DNA of 64,000 nt from Isoetes taiwanensis (GCA_021234155.1 JAJEKV010000024.1:13926913-13990912), one strand, 5' to 3'; numbered from the stretch's first letter, positions 1-14,486 are shown. Made by a program: numbers and translations. The notes: generated by a model from the sequence alone, not told the origin.

Positions 1-590
1 GTGGTCGCTATGGCTGATACACGTTTGCCCAACCTTGCTTTGGCCATGGCGATGGGTCCCCAATGCCTAAAATCCTGCTGGAAGGACAAGCAAGCTCAGT
101 GGTTCTCACGCTGGGGTGTACGGGCAAACAGATGCGTACATGTAAGGACAAAGAAAGATCACAAGGCACTTAAGCTGTACCTAGATGCTACTTTCCTTCG
201 CGAGCTCTGGGATGCAGATGTTCTGATGCACGTTAAGCTGGCACACTATCAGCAGCAAGTCAATCCTAGGATCACGAGAGGCCCACAGGTTGCATCAGTT
301 ATTGACTACGGCGTCAGTGGGTCTGTAGGGGTCATACCTCCAGGAGGTTATGGATGCACGGACTCAGTTGTGTCCTCCGGGACGGTATTGAACTATCCTA
401 TACAATTGTACAACGTGCCAACATACTTATTACTGCTAAGGTTTTTCCCTCGAAAACCCTTCGAGGCGGGGGTTTTTACTCCTGTCAGTAATACGCTTGC
501 TACTCTCTTTTTGTTTGGGTCCCATAGGCCAATTGGTCTCCGTGGACGCTAAAAAATCTATTCTATTCTATTTATACAAGGCCTCTTTTC
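1..590 (+). mobile_element. LINE 3' remnant ('family B') with structured tail
   Basis: Residues about 35-95 of the frame starting at base 1 (WFSRWGV, later ELWDAD...YQQQVNP) align by eye with the C-terminal region of the three LINEs at 3-9.8 kb (WFSRWGI; KLWLNPQTKMDSYRSNMNP), so this is a 5'-truncated LINE. The zinc-knuckle part is lost. Its 3' region has a hairpin module at 428-493 (outer stem TATTACTG/CAGTAATA, inner AAAACCC/GGGTTTT arms), a second hairpin at 519-547 (GTCC-CAT-AGGCC-AATT-GGTCT-CCGT-GGAC) and a TCTAT-type pentanucleotide tail from about 553. The same tail recurs near 27.5, 29.8 and 37.4 kb. The LINE assignment is firm; the clade is not resolved. Confidence 0.7.
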
Positions 591-912
591 TCCCCCTAAG
601 AATAGAATAGAACAGAATAGATTCTTCTAAGGCATATTAGATAATGGCGTTGTTGAGTTTTTTGTCTTGGTTTAAGATACAAATTTTTCGTTGTTTAAGT
701 TTCCAATGTAGTTTGGTGTGTAACTTCTATTTTGTGTGCAAGATTTGTAATTGGAAGTGTTTCTAAAATAGTGGACATTTATCTTACGTGTGTTGTTTGT
801 CCTACGTATATTTTTTTTAAAAGTAATGATGATGTTGAATGGCAAAATTGGCTTGGGGATGAGGTGTAATGCGTATGTAGTATGTTTTATGTTTTATTGG
901 CCCATACACATA
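591..912. other. AT-rich spacer, no gene seen
   Basis: Follows the LINE tail; contains a further ATTCT/AATAG-rich stretch near 600-630, partly complementary to the tail. No coding pattern or RNA gene recognised. Confidence 0.5.
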
Positions 913-2335
913 TGGGCTCCAACATGCCACCTAGGCTCCAACATGCCACCTAGGCTCCAACATGCAACCTACTCTCAAACATGCCAACGTGGCTCAAACA
1001 TGCCACGCGGGCTCCAACATGCCACCTAGGCTCCAACATGCGGCCTAGTCTCAAACATGCCAAGATGGCTCAAACATGCCAAGGGCTCCAACATGCCACC
1101 TCGGCTGCAACATGCCAAGGTGGCTCAAACATGTCACCTAGGCTCCGAAATGCCATGTAGGCTACAACATGCCACTTAGGCTCCAACATGCAAAGGTGTC
1201 TCAAACATGCCACATGGGCTCCAACATGCCACCTACGTTCCAACATGCCAAGGTAGCTCAAACATGCCACGTGTACTCCAACATGCCACCTAGGCTCCAA
1301 CATGCCAAGGTGGCTCAAACATGCCACCTAGGCTCCAAAATGCCACCTGCGCTGCAACATGCCAAGATGGCTCAAACATGCCATCTAGGCTCCATAATGC
1401 CATGCGGGCTCCAATATGCCACCTAGGCTCCAACATGCCAAGGTGTCTCAAACATGCCACGTGTGCTCCAACATGCCAAGGTGGCTCAAACATGCCACCT
1501 AGGCTCCAAAATAACATGCAGACTCCAACATGCCATCTAGGCTCCAACAAGCCAAGGTGGCTCAAACATGCCATGCGCTCCAACATCCCACCTAACCTCA
1601 AACATCCCAAGCTGCCTTAAACATGCCACCTAGGCTCCAAAATGCCACGCGGGCTCCAACATGCCACATGCTCCAAAATGCCAAGGTGGCTCAAACATGC
1701 CACGTGGCTCCAACGTCCACCTAGGCTCAATATATGCCACCTAGGCTCCAACATGCGACCTAGTGTCAAACACGCCAAGGTGGATGCGGCTCCAACATGA
1801 CACCTAGGCTCCAACATGCCAAGATGGCTCAAACATGCCAAGGTGGCTCGAACATGCCACGTGGGCTCCAACATGCTTCCTAGGCTCCAACATGCCAAGC
1901 TGGCTCAAACATGCCACGTGGGCTCCAACATGCCACCTCGAGTCCGACATGTCAAGGTGGCTCAAACATGCCACCTAGGCTCTGTGCGGGCTTCAACATG
2001 CCACCTAGGCTCGCTAAGGTGGCACAAACATACGTGGGCTACAACATCCCACCTAGGCTCAAACATGCCAGAATGGCTCAAATGCGCCACCTAGGCTCCA
2101 ACATGCCAAGGTGGCTCCAACATTCCAAGTCAAGCATTAATGGCCTAAAAATGCCATTTCTAATTGAATATTTTTCAATGGTTTAATTGATTTCACACGT
2201 TATTCTTTATGGTTCAAATGTTGTGCCCCTAGGATCCACCATGCCACCTAGTTAGCTCCAACATGCCATGGGGGCTATAACATATCAAGTTGGCTGAAAC
2301 ACGGCTCATGGGCTCTAACATGCCACCTAGGCTCC
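913..2335. repeat. Degenerate 19-bp minisatellite
   Basis: About 70 imperfect copies of a 19-bp unit in two alternating flavours, GGCTCCAACATGCCACCTA and GGCTCAAACATGCCAAGGT. A diverged gap lies near 2130-2230 and a few units resume at 2235-2335 directly against the (CT)n tract. CCTAGG and GGTGGC/GCCACC words make neighbouring units partly self-complementary. Because 19 bp is not a multiple of three, each frame runs through all phases with a 57-bp period. Long open frames therefore appear on both strands; they are a by-product of composition and not genes. Confidence 0.9.
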
Positions 2336-2653
<318 letters not shown>

Positions 2654-2783
2654 TCATTTCTAATTAATCTCTTTTTCAATGGTTCGACTCTTAACCTGGT
2701 TCAAAGACCCTGGGGCCACGAAAATCCATGGGGCAAAAGGTAAAAAAAGGACAAACCGGTTGAGATCAAACCCTCCTCGGACT

Positions 2784-2785
<2 letters not shown>

Positions 2786-2816
<31 letters not shown>
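2786..2816. repeat. (TA)n microsatellite at LINE 5' edge
   Basis: About 15 TA units immediately upstream of the longest LINE copy. The LINE-like 5' leader starts right after it, so this may be the insertion target. Confidence 0.85.
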
Positions 2817-2818
<2 letters not shown>

Positions 2819-3010
2819 ATGGAGAGTCTAGCATACCCACAGAAAATACGATTTCATTGGAAACCATATGGAAGGAACTCACCATGTTTTCGTCAAGAGG
2901 CAAAGCAGATGAGGGAAAATATAGATATATAGCGCTATATATAGAAACATTAACACAGAACTTCGAGGGTTCATGAAGAGAACCAAGTACTCCGACAGGA
3001 TCTTTCAAAC

Positions 3011-3536
3011 ATGAGACTGGAATTGGAAGAGGTCAAAGGGAATGTAGAGAACTTGCAAAATCAGAATATAGATCTTGAGAACGATCCACAAGAGGAGATA
3101 ATGGCATTGAAAAAGGTGAGCCGCATAATTACATGGAAGATCGGGGAAAGGAAACTCGAATATAGAGCATTAAACCCAAGAGGAATAGTTGGATTGGCAT
3201 GGAAGAGAAAGAAAATGAGAAAACAAGATTGATGTAGTAACCGAGCTCCTTGGGGAAAAATTGGGCATACAAAATGCAGGTGTTGTAGAAGCATATCGGA
3301 TAGGGAAAAAAGAGATGGGAACGAGGCACATTATTGTTAAGTTCCAGAGCAGAGATGCAAGAATGGATGTTCTTAGAAGCAGATTCAAACTGAAAAACCA
3401 ATTCATATGGATCAATGAAGATATGACTAAGGAACAGCTGCAGGCTAAAAAACTAGAAATGGAAAAGGTTAAGGAAGCTAGAGCCAATAACAAGAAAGTA
3501 ACATGGAGCAGAGGCAAAGCTATTATTGAAGCATAG
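3011..3536 (+). pseudogene. LINE 1 ORF1, nucleic-acid chaperone-like, frameshifted
   Basis: The first part (3011-3232) is a short Glu/Asn/Leu-rich probable coiled coil (MRLELEEVKGNVENLQNQN). The second part (readable from about 3220 to 3536, a different frame) has the pattern of an L1-type ORF1 RNA-binding domain: VVTELLGEKLGI, then VVEAYRIGKK, RHIIVKFQSRDARMDVL and FIWINEDMTKEQL. In the family this protein coats the element RNA and acts as a chaperone. A shift near 3200-3220 separates the halves. The end overlaps the ORF2 start by 11 bp. Confidence 0.65.
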
Positions 3537-6500
3537 GAAGAGCAGGGGACTTAGGATAGCAGTATGGAATATAAATAGACTTACTTTAGACAAAGTTATT
3601 TATATGGAAGACTTACTGCGAGATGTAGATATGATCTGCTTCATAGAAACCAAAGAACATGAGATGTTTGCGCTGCCTGAGATAGACAAATTTCAGAATA
3701 TCTACTCTGTAAAAAATACTAGATTCAAACAAGGAGACTGTGGTAATGGTGGAATTGCCTGCTATGTCCGAAATGAGTATGTGCATGCAGTTGTTGGAGT
3801 AAAAAAAGACCCCAATAATCAGTACCTATGGATAAATATACAAAGAGGCTCGGACAAAGTTTTTATGGCTATTTGCTATTTTGCTCCACGCCATAAGCAA
3901 GTATATGCAAGGGCTGTTGATGCATCTGGAGATGACCCATTTCATAATTTGGAACAGGACATAATGATATATCAAGGCAGAGGACATGTTATTTTGACAG
4001 GGGATTTTAATGGACGTACAGGAAGTAATCAAACAACAGCTTATGTAGATACTGAAGAACCAATGTGGCTGGAAGCTGAAGACGATTTGCAGCTGGAAAC
4101 AAATGGTTGGAAGCGTTTCTCTGCTGATAAGATAGTAACTAAAACTGGAAGATACTTGCTGAATTTATGTAGCAGTGCAAACATGCGCATTCTGAATGGT
4201 ACCAAAAGATTCCCAGGCTCAGAAGGACCTACTTGTAGACAACGAAGTGTGGTTGATTACCTCATATGTGGAGAGAACACAGCAGGATGCATCCAAAATT
4301 TTAATGTCATGTGCGAAAGGCATGAGTCTGACCATGCCCCGATGGTATTTTCCTTGCCCACAGTAGCTAGAAGGAATATGCAGACCAGAACTGACATAAA
4401 GCTGAGATATGATCATAAAAGAGCTAAGAATTATGAGAAATGTATTGATGCATGCATCAGTGATAAGGAGTGGTCAGAAGATGTCACTGAACTCAGTAAC
4501 GAAGTTACTACGGTTTTGTTAGGAGCTGCAGCAAAATGTTTTATGCCTGATAGAGCTCGAAAAGGGCTGAAGTGCAATGCATGGTATGACAATGATTGTA
4601 AGGCTATGAAAAAGAGATTTCAAATGGCTAAGGGAGAGCATAAACGAGTTCTGAAAAAAGAGATGGTAAGGTTGATAAGAAGGAAAAAACGAGCATTTCT
4701 CTTTGTGAGACAGACTGAAATGATGCAGGATTACCTCAAAGAGCCCAAAAAGTTCTGGAATAAGATGAAGCGATCTAAGCCCATAGATCTGCCTGTGGCT
4801 GCCCAAGACCTATGGCAGCATGTTCGTTCATTATACCATATGAAAGATACAGAGGAAACTGGAAAAGGCATTTCTGATTTGACCATAACTATGGAAGAAG
4901 TGGTTGATGGAATTCAGAGATTGACAAATGGTAAAGCTAGGGATGCTCAGGGGCTGGGGGCTGAACTCTTGAAATGGGCTGGCAGCAAACTTCACCTAGT
5001 AATAACAGAAATGTTTAATCAAGCTTTGAGACAAGGTTTTCCAGAAACATGGCAAATTAACCGTGTTGTACCGATTTTGAAAAGTGGTGATCCTACTGAT
5101 GCCACTAATTATCGTACATTACTGGTGAGCAGTTTGTTCTCGAAGTTGTTTGCCTCCATTTTGGAGAGAAAAATAAGCCAATGGGCTGAAAAGGAGAAAG
5201 TAAGGGCTGAAACTCAAGCAGGCTTTAGAGCAAACAGATCCACTTTAGACCATTTGGTTACCTTGAAAGTTATTATGGACTCAGTGAAAGGAAAGAAAAA
5301 GCCAGTGTACGTACTCTTTGTAGATTTTAAGAAGGCATTTGATAAAGTCCCGAGAGATAAGTTATGGGCAAGAATGGAACAAATCTGTGTGCCTTTGAAT
5401 TTAAGAGAAGCAGTTAAAACTTGTATGAAAAAGTGCTCATACAACTGTCATTCCCGCTATTGCTTGAGATACCTGACACGATATCAAGCAATATTGGAGT
5501 TAAGCAGGGCTGCCCCCTCTCGCCCACACTGTTTGGACTATTTATTGATAGTCTACACGACTGGCTAAGCATAAATGGAGGATCTGGTACAGATGTACAT
5601 GGGCATGTGATAAGACTATTAATGTATGCTGATGATATTGTGGTCTTTGCCCGTACACCCGAGCAAATGCAGCAGCACCTTAATGCATTGTCACTTTTCT
5701 GTGAACATAGTGGCATGCAGATAAATCTTGATAAAACAAAGGTCATGACAGTGGGGATTCTTAAAAAGACATATTTCCATTTTAATGGGATGGAGGTACA
5801 GGCTTGTGATTCTTACAAATACCTGGGACTTGAAATTCATAAGAACCAATCACTGGAATGCTTGTATAACGCAGAGGGTCGAAGGCGGGCTCAAAGCATT
5901 GTATACACTGCAGAGTTTAAGCAGGAGAATTCATCTATGGTCTTGGCCCATGAAAATTACACTCTTTTTTGTGCTGGTGCAAACGGTTGTGTTATATGGC
6001 TGCGAAGTTTGGGGACCGAGCTTGCCTAAGGGATTATGGGATGACATTGAACAGGTGCTAAAAAGAAATTTATACGGCAAGAGTTGGTGAAAATGCAAAC
6101 CCCTTTCCCAATGCTTTTGGCGGAATGTGGTCTCATGCCAATGGAAGGAGAAGCAATGGTAAGATGCATTAGATTTATGAAAAAACTAAAGAAGCAAACA
6201 GACGAGAGGATCCCACACAAGCGTTACGCCGGGCTACATATGAACGGGGCTGGTATGCGAGATACCAAGAATTGGTTTAGCCGATGGGGTATTTCATTGG
6301 AAGAAGCGTTGCTCTATGATGGAGATATCAGACATTGGATAAAGAGACAGGTAATAAGCAAATTATGGCTGAATCCACAGACTAAGATGGACTCCTATAG
6401 GTCAAACATGAACCCGAACACCGGCAGTGAGAAACACTTGCAAGAGAATATTTCAATAGGCAAAAGACATGCAATCAGCAGACTTCGCACTCAGTTCACA

Positions 6501-6842
6501 TCTACCGGGAGTGGAGATGGGCGATGGTGTAACATACCCAGAGAAGAAAGAACATGTAAGTCATGTGGATGTGCGGAAATAGAAGATGAGCACCATGTGC
6601 TGATTGAGTGTCCTGCGTATGAAACACTGAGAGCCAGATACGGCATAAATGTGGATGGCCTGTCTCAATTGTTTGAACTTGATGCTAACCTAATTGGCAC
6701 TTTTGTTATTGAAGTATTACAGCATAGAGAAGCATATATTAAACATTTACAAAATACTATGTTTGATAGTGAGGAGGAGGATGTTTGGGAGGAGAGAGCT
6801 GAGGAAATCCTTGAGGAGGATTCCTCAGAAGAACTGTTGTAA
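3526..6842 (+). pseudogene. LINE 1 ORF2: endonuclease-reverse transcriptase, broken by three frameshifts
   Basis: The N-terminal AP-like endonuclease (residues about 10-270) shows AVWNINRL, FIETKEHE, GDFNGRTG, VVDYLICGE and SDHAPMVF, including the Glu, Asp-Asn and Asp-His active-site positions. The reverse transcriptase starts near residue 460 with NGKARDAQG and continues with QAGFRANRSTLDHL and FVDFKKAFDKVPRDKLW. A one-base shift near 5415 moves to the next frame, which carries GVKQGCPLSPTLFGLFID and the catalytic YADD (about 5625). More shifts near 5850 and 6070 lead to LLAECGLMPM, WFSRWGI and a zinc knuckle, CKSCGCAEIEDEHHVLIECPAY. The product would nick target DNA and prime cDNA synthesis there. 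The stop is followed 14 bp later by the 3' hairpin. Confidence 0.9.
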
Positions 6843-6856
6843 GTTTCTTTTTGTAA

Positions 6857-6890
6857 ACGTCTCATAGACCTATGAGGTCTCCATAGACGT
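6857..6890 (+). other. LINE 1 3'-UTR two-tier RNA hairpin
   Basis: Outer stem ACGTCT/AGACGT (6857-6862 with 6885-6890), a CAT/CCAT internal loop, inner stem AGACCT/AGGTCT (6866-6871 with 6875-6880) and an ATG loop. It is followed by CATTT repeats to 6917. The same architecture with compensatory changes follows LINE 2 and LINE 3, so it is probably the 3' signal bound by the reverse transcriptase. Confidence 0.75.
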
Positions 6891-6927
6891 AATAACACTT
6901 CATTTCATTTCATTTCTCTGGGGTTTT

Positions 6928-8898
6928 TCAATAAATGATATTGATATGGGACTGCAGAAACTGGCTAATGGGAAGGCTGCAGATGCAAGTGGCTTGGTAG
7001 CAGAGATGTTTAAATGGGCTGGTGAGAAGACACGCGAAATCCTCCTCAAGCTGATGAATGCAGTTTTGCGGGATGGGTTTCCACGGTCATGGCAGATTAA
7101 CAGGGTTGTCCCTTTGCATAAGTCTGGAGATGTAAGCGATCCAGGTAATTATAGAATGATTATGATTAGTAGTCTTTTTGCAAAACTTTTTGCAACTATG
7201 GTGAATAGCAAAATCAGTGGTTGGGCTGAAGAAACTAATGTCCGAGCCATGGGACAAGCAGGCTTTAGGCCCAAAAAATCTACCATAGACCATTTAGTGA
7301 CACTGCGAGCGATGATGGATTTGGTCACAGGGACAAGGAAACCTCTATATGCCCTCTTTGTGGATTATGCCAAAGCATTTGACACGGTAGACAGAAATAA
7401 TTTATGGGAAAGAATGGATAAACTTGGAGTACCAAATGAACTGAGACAGGCAACAAAACTGCTATATGAGAAAGTACTAGTTCGGTTATCATTTCCCTAT
7501 TACGAAGAATGTAAAGAAGTAGTAGTTAGTAATATTGGTGTTAAGCAGGGCTGTCCTATGTCTCCCACGTTATTTGGTTTATTTATTGATCAGCTGGAGG
7601 AGTGGGTTTTGAGCTACGGGGGAGATGGCATGGCATTGGGCCAATATGTGATGTTGCTACTTCTTTATGCTGATGATGTAGTAATTCTGTCAAGGTCAGT
7701 GATAGGTATGCAGACGCATCTGGAGGCTTTAGCTGACTTTTGTGATAATAAGGGTATGAAGGTGAATATGGCCAAGACCAAAATGATTGTCTTTGGAGCC
7801 CTTAAAGTGGACCATCTTAAGTTCTGCTATAAAGGTGAGCAGGTGGAAATAATGGACTCATATAAATATTTGGGCATCCAGGTGGATAAGAGCCCCAGTT
7901 GGAACCAGGCGGTGGAACAAAGAATCAATGGTGGCTTGAAAGCACTCTACAGCATGCAACGTAGAAGTGCCAAAGCTGAAATTTGGAATTTCAGCCTTAA
8001 AAAGACATTATATGCTGTGTTAGTACAATCGGTACTATTGTATGGTTGTGAAGTGTGGGCACCTGGCTTGGCAGATGACACTTGGAGGAAAATGGAGAAG
8101 GTTCAAAAAAAGTTTTTTAGAACAGAACTGGGTGTTAAGGCACAGACCCCATATGATATGTTATTGGCTGAATGTGGGATGATGAGTTTAGAAGCGGAAG
8201 CGCTATGTAGGACGCTTGCTTATGTATGTAAAGTGCAGCTAGGGGGACAAAACTGTGTCATACCCAATATGGCTTTGGAAGCAACTAGACATAAGGGGTG
8301 GTATGCAGAGGTGGAGATATGGATGAGGAGATGGGATCTAGATCCCCATGAACTTCTTGCACACCATGATGACCTTAGATCCTGGGTGCAAGAGCATGTG
8401 GTAGAAAAGTCATGGCGCGTTCTTAAGTGAAAAAAAAAATATTATAGGCAGTTTATTAACCCTCATCCGTTATCACCGAAATATCTTGAGATGGGGATTG
8501 CAGTTAAGTCCAGGCATGCAATCAGCAGGATCAGACTTAGTTCACACAGGTTGGGCGTGGAAGTAGGGCGTTGGAATCATATTCCACATGCTTTAAGAGT
8601 ATGTAAGCCGTGTGGTATGAATGCCGTTGAAGATGAAGTACATACGCTTTTAAGTTGTCCAGCATACACATATCTCAGGGGTAAGTATCAAGTTACTTGT
8701 GATAATTTGAGAGATTTTTTTGATCTACCAAGCACTAAGATAGGACAATTCATTATAGAAGTGCTTGAGCGTCGAGACCATTTATTGAAATTATCTAATT
8801 GTAAGGAGAGAACTGATGATGAGTGGGAGGGAGCTAATGCATTTCTATCTGAGGATGCATTAGAAGATATTTTCTACAATGTTGAATGTACTCGGTGA
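6928..8898 (+). pseudogene. LINE 2 ORF2 C-terminal two thirds, one in-frame stop
   Basis: A single frame of about 655 codons, interrupted only by TGA at 8428-8430, next to an A10 run. It reads KLANGKAADASG, QAGFRPKKSTIDHL, FVDYAKAFDTVDRNNLW, GVKQGCPMSPTLFGLFID and the catalytic YADD (about 7668). Then come YGCEVWAP, LLAECGMMSLE and the knuckle CKPCGMNAVEDEVHTLLSC. The endonuclease is missing through 5' truncation. The reading frame is better preserved than in LINE 1, suggesting a younger copy. Confidence 0.88.
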
Positions 8899-8929
8899 AC
8901 GTCTCATAGGCCTGGTGGCCTGCAGGCGT
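8899..8929 (+). other. LINE 2 3'-UTR hairpin
   Basis: Starts the base after the ORF2 stop. Outer stem ACGTCT/AGGCGT (one G-U pair), inner stem AGGCC/GGCCT, loop TGGT. Compared with LINE 1, both sides of the inner stem have changed and still pair. Confidence 0.72.
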
Positions 8930-8967
8930 GATATTTATATACATTTCATTTCATTTCATTTCATTTC

Positions 8968-11504
<2,537 letters not shown>

Positions 11505-12380
11505 TGTTGATAAAATAGCAAAACTGTAGAAGATATATTGAGATGACTGGTTGAGAATAGCTCTCAACGTAGCATACATATAGGATAGGTGGTGACTGTT
11601 CATCCTAATAGACATGACTATTGGGTACAGTTGTGACTCCTAGTATGGATTGCCAACATGGCAGTCCACCTCATCTGTATACGCCACAACACCCGTATGT
11701 CTACATTGATCTATACGATCACTATTCTTAACACTCCCCCTTGATCAATAGATCAATGAGGGTTTAATTTGAACTTCCCTAGTAGTTTCCTACTCCCCCT
11801 TAATGCTCAACCTTGAACACATCTAGATGGCTTTGGACATCACATCTTTCAATGATGTAGGGAGTTCTAAAACTGCAACTAGAAAATTGAAATCGACTCT
11901 CTAGTCCTATAATATACCATATCATAAGAAGTGAGGATGCCTAGATCATATTAATTGGCAAATTCTCCCCCTTGATCGAAGCATCTGAACTGCTAAAGAT
12001 CAATTACATTGGGGCCTCACACACTAGGACTATTTAGACATATACGACACCCATTTTATATTTACATATGGTACTTACAAAAGGATGTATCTTCCTTATT
12101 AGCCATACTCTGGATGTCCACTGGATGTCTCTTCACCAGCGGCAAATATTTCTTCTTCATCTTCACTTGAGGACGACCACGCCTTCTCTTCATGTGCATC
12201 AAACTATGCCTTGTGTTGTGAAGCTTATGAAAGACTTAGTATGCTCCTTATTGTCTGCCACGTCACTATTTTGGATGATCATTTTCTCAACATTTGTTGC
12301 TATTCTCGCTTCCGGCATGTGCGGCATGTTCGTTTCGATCATTCTGCTTTGCTGTCAAATAGATTAAATAATTTAATAGC
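11505..12380 (-). mobile_element. Truncated Copia retrotransposon: LTR, polypurine tract and internal remnant
   Basis: On the minus strand ATCAAGGGGGAG (polypurine tract, 11734-11745) is followed directly by TGTTAAGAATAGTG. The LTR would run from 11733 down to 11505, 229 bp with TGTTA...CAACA ends. This purine-tract/TGTT arrangement is typical of plant Ty1/Copia 3' LTRs. Sequence at 11746-12380 should be internal 3' sequence but no domain is readable in it, so its outer limit is a guess. Confidence 0.6.
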
Positions 12381-12398
12381 GATTTTATTGCATTGACT

Positions 12399-12465
12399 TT
12401 TAATAGTTCAATGGTTAGACTGCTTGCTTGTCAAACGCGTAGTTAGGGCTTCGAATCCTTCTCTA
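12399..12465 (+). other. tRNA-like pol III promoter (pseudo-tRNA or SINE head)
   Basis: A-box TAGTTCAATGGTTAGA (12404-12419) and B-box GCTTCGAATCC (12448-12458) at tRNA spacing, with GTC in the anticodon position. The acceptor stem does not pair, so it is not a working tRNA. A tRNA-derived SINE head is the simplest reading. Confidence 0.45.
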
Positions 12466-12621
12466 TATATTTGTATTCGTCTCTTTTTGTATTTTTCTCA
12501 TATTTTATGTTTTTCGTTGTTCTTTTCAATCCCATATGGTTAGGTTTCGAATCCTTCTCACCATATTTGTATTTCTTTTGAGATTTTGTGTTTTTGTATT
12601 CTTTTGAGATTTTATGTTTTT

Positions 12622-12950
12622 GGGTTGCCCCCGTTTATGTGGGCATGTGGGCATATTCAAGTATATGCTGGCATATACCTAGCATATGCTGATGACTGCT
12701 AAAAACTGGCTGCCTGTAAATGCTCGGTCATCCAGCCCCATTCCTTCTCTGGCCGTTCCCGCTCCGCTTCTCTTCTCAAAGCAAAAGCAGCAGAAGATGG
12801 CTCCATCCCCCGGCTTCTCTTCTCAGAGTCCCGGAGGCCCTGCTCTGCCTCGTCCTGCTCTGCGATGGAGCTTTTGTTGGCTTCTGCCTCGGGAATAACA
12901 GAGGATGTGAAGAACATGCTTTCATGTTAGAGGGCTTTTTCAAACAGAGT
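12622..12950. repeat. 329-bp direct repeat, copy A (upstream of the PAF1 copy)
   Basis: From GGGTTGCCCC to AAACAGAGT it matches copy B (15384-15697 plus 16456-16506) at high identity. Copy A lacks about 16 bp near its start. The apparent 60-80 aa frames inside it exist in both copies but resemble nothing known. The pair brackets the PAF1-like exons, 2.76 kb apart. Confidence 0.8.
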
Positions 12951-13060
12951 TTTCTGTTGACGAACTAGAGTTTTCTGTTAGGGGGCTTTTTCAAACAGAG
13001 TTTTCAAACGGATGCAAAATTGACGAACTAGAGTTTTCTTGAGCAAACACAGAGAAAATA

Positions 13061-14486
13061 ATGTTCAGGAACCAGTATGACACAGACGTTACAACATGGA
13101 GTCCGGCAGGGCGGCTGCATCAGGTGGAATATGCAATGGAGGGGGTGAAACAAGGGGGCGCTGCTATCGGGTTGCGTTCTAAGACACATGTTGTGCTTGC
13201 CACCGTAAATCAGGCCGCTTCCGAGCTGTCTTCACACCAACGTAAGCTTTTCAAAATCGATGAACATATAGGGATTGCAATGGCAGGTCTTATTGCTGAT
13301 GGGCGAGTCTTGTCTCGTTATATGCGGACTGAGTGTATAAATCATCAGTATGTCTATGAGTCTCCCCTTCCTGTGGGCAGATTGGTCGTTCAAGTCGCTG
13401 ATAAAGCCCAGGTTCTTTTTACTTCCCTTTAATATTAGATTTTTTTTTTCTTTCTACCAAGTATCAGCTTATTTTTAATCAGCACATGAAATTAAGCTCT
13501 ATGAGCCTGATAACACCGACTAAACACTTATATTCATGTGCATGATAACCGTTCTTATTAAAAATAGGCATTTCTAGTTCCCCATCCAAGGTGCTGTCTT
13601 TTGCCTTTTTTCATTTCTGAGATTCAGGTGCCATTGTGGTGCGAATCAGTGATGGTGTAATTTGATAAATTTCTGTTGGTCATGTAGGCTTTGCTATCTC
13701 TTAATATAATTGTACTTTTATTAATATCTTAGCTAGTTGTGATAATAAATTTATCAGCATTGTGTGCCAGTCAGTGATAGTCAGGTTTTACAAATTCATG
13801 TCGGCTTTATATTCAACAATATAATCATGTCCACATACGTATATCATAATTTTAGTGTTGTGGTGATATTGAGTGAAATGCTGCAGAACTAGTAGTATTA
13901 GGAAGTAATTTTAAATGGTTACTTTCTTGACAGCCAGAAAGCCCTTCAATTTTTGGGTTTCTTTGCACGTTCACCCTTCTTTCTTCTAACATATTCGTGA
14001 CGTTCCAGCACGTTAATCAGTGTTATAATTGTTTCACAGGTCTGTACCCAGCGCCCATGGAAACGGCCATATGGCGTGGGACTTCTTGTAGCAGGTCTAG
14101 ATGAAACAGGGCCTCATTTGTATCAGAATTGTCCATCTGGAAATTATTATGAATTTCAGGCATTTGCTATTGGTTCTAGGTAGCAAGCTGCAAAGACATA
14201 TTTAGAAAGAAAGTTTGAGACGTTTAAAGATTGCTCTAAAGATGAGCTGATCCATCATGCACTTTTTGCTGTGAAGGAGTCTATGCAAGATGAAGAACTC
14301 AGTAGTTCAAATTGTGGTGTTGCCATTGTGGGAATTGGGGAAGATTTTAACATTCTTGATCGCAAGAGCTTACAAGACTATATTGAGAAAATGGAGTTGG
14401 GGAAACCAAAGGTAACGGAGGAAGAACAGAAAAAGCCAGATGGGGCAGGTGAAGCAGCAAGTGAAGCCACTCCAATGGAGATGTAA
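13061..14486 (+). pseudogene. PAF1: 20S proteasome subunit alpha-6 (PAF1/PSMA1-like), nonsense-disrupted copy
   Basis: Exon 1 (13061-13411, 117 codons) begins [19 protein letters not shown] with the alpha-subunit signature [12 protein letters not shown], and runs to ADKAQ. A 628-bp intron (13412-14039, CAG/GTTC...TTTCACAG/GTC) leads to exon 2 (14040-14486), [20 protein letters not shown], ending in an acidic tail. Total 265 codons; plant PAF1 proteins are about 278. In working proteins this subunit sits in the outer ring of the 20S core. Codon 165 is TAG (14181-14183) inside GSR*QAAKTYLERKF, where the family has Ser, consistent with one TCG-to-TAG change. The rest is open, so the loss is recent. 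A single intron suggests a partly processed or rearranged copy. It lies between two direct repeats, so duplication or capture is likely. A working paralogue must exist elsewhere. Confidence 0.9.

Larger units (their letters stand above)
2817..6917 (+). mobile_element. Near full-length non-LTR retrotransposon (LINE 1)
   Basis: A two-ORF LINE: leader, ORF1 (3011-3536), overlapping ORF2 (3526-6842), 3' hairpin (6857-6890) and a CATTT-repeat tail ending near 6917. ORF2 has endonuclease, reverse transcriptase and C-terminal zinc-knuckle regions and no RNase H. Several frameshifts make it non-autonomous now. The 5' end abuts (TA)n; LINE 2 begins within about 10-15 bp of the tail. Target-site duplications were not found. 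The clade is unresolved; it differs clearly from the poly(A) plant L1s at 32.6-35.6 kb. Confidence 0.9.

Noticed and set aside
12399-12465. Functional tRNA-Asp gene
   Set aside because: A and B boxes and a GTC triplet are present but the acceptor and anticodon stems do not pair.
12686-12898. 70-codon frame present in both direct-repeat copies (also 15464-15718)
   Set aside because: Conserved only because the DNA repeat is recent; overlapping frames on the other strand are equally open and no domain is visible.
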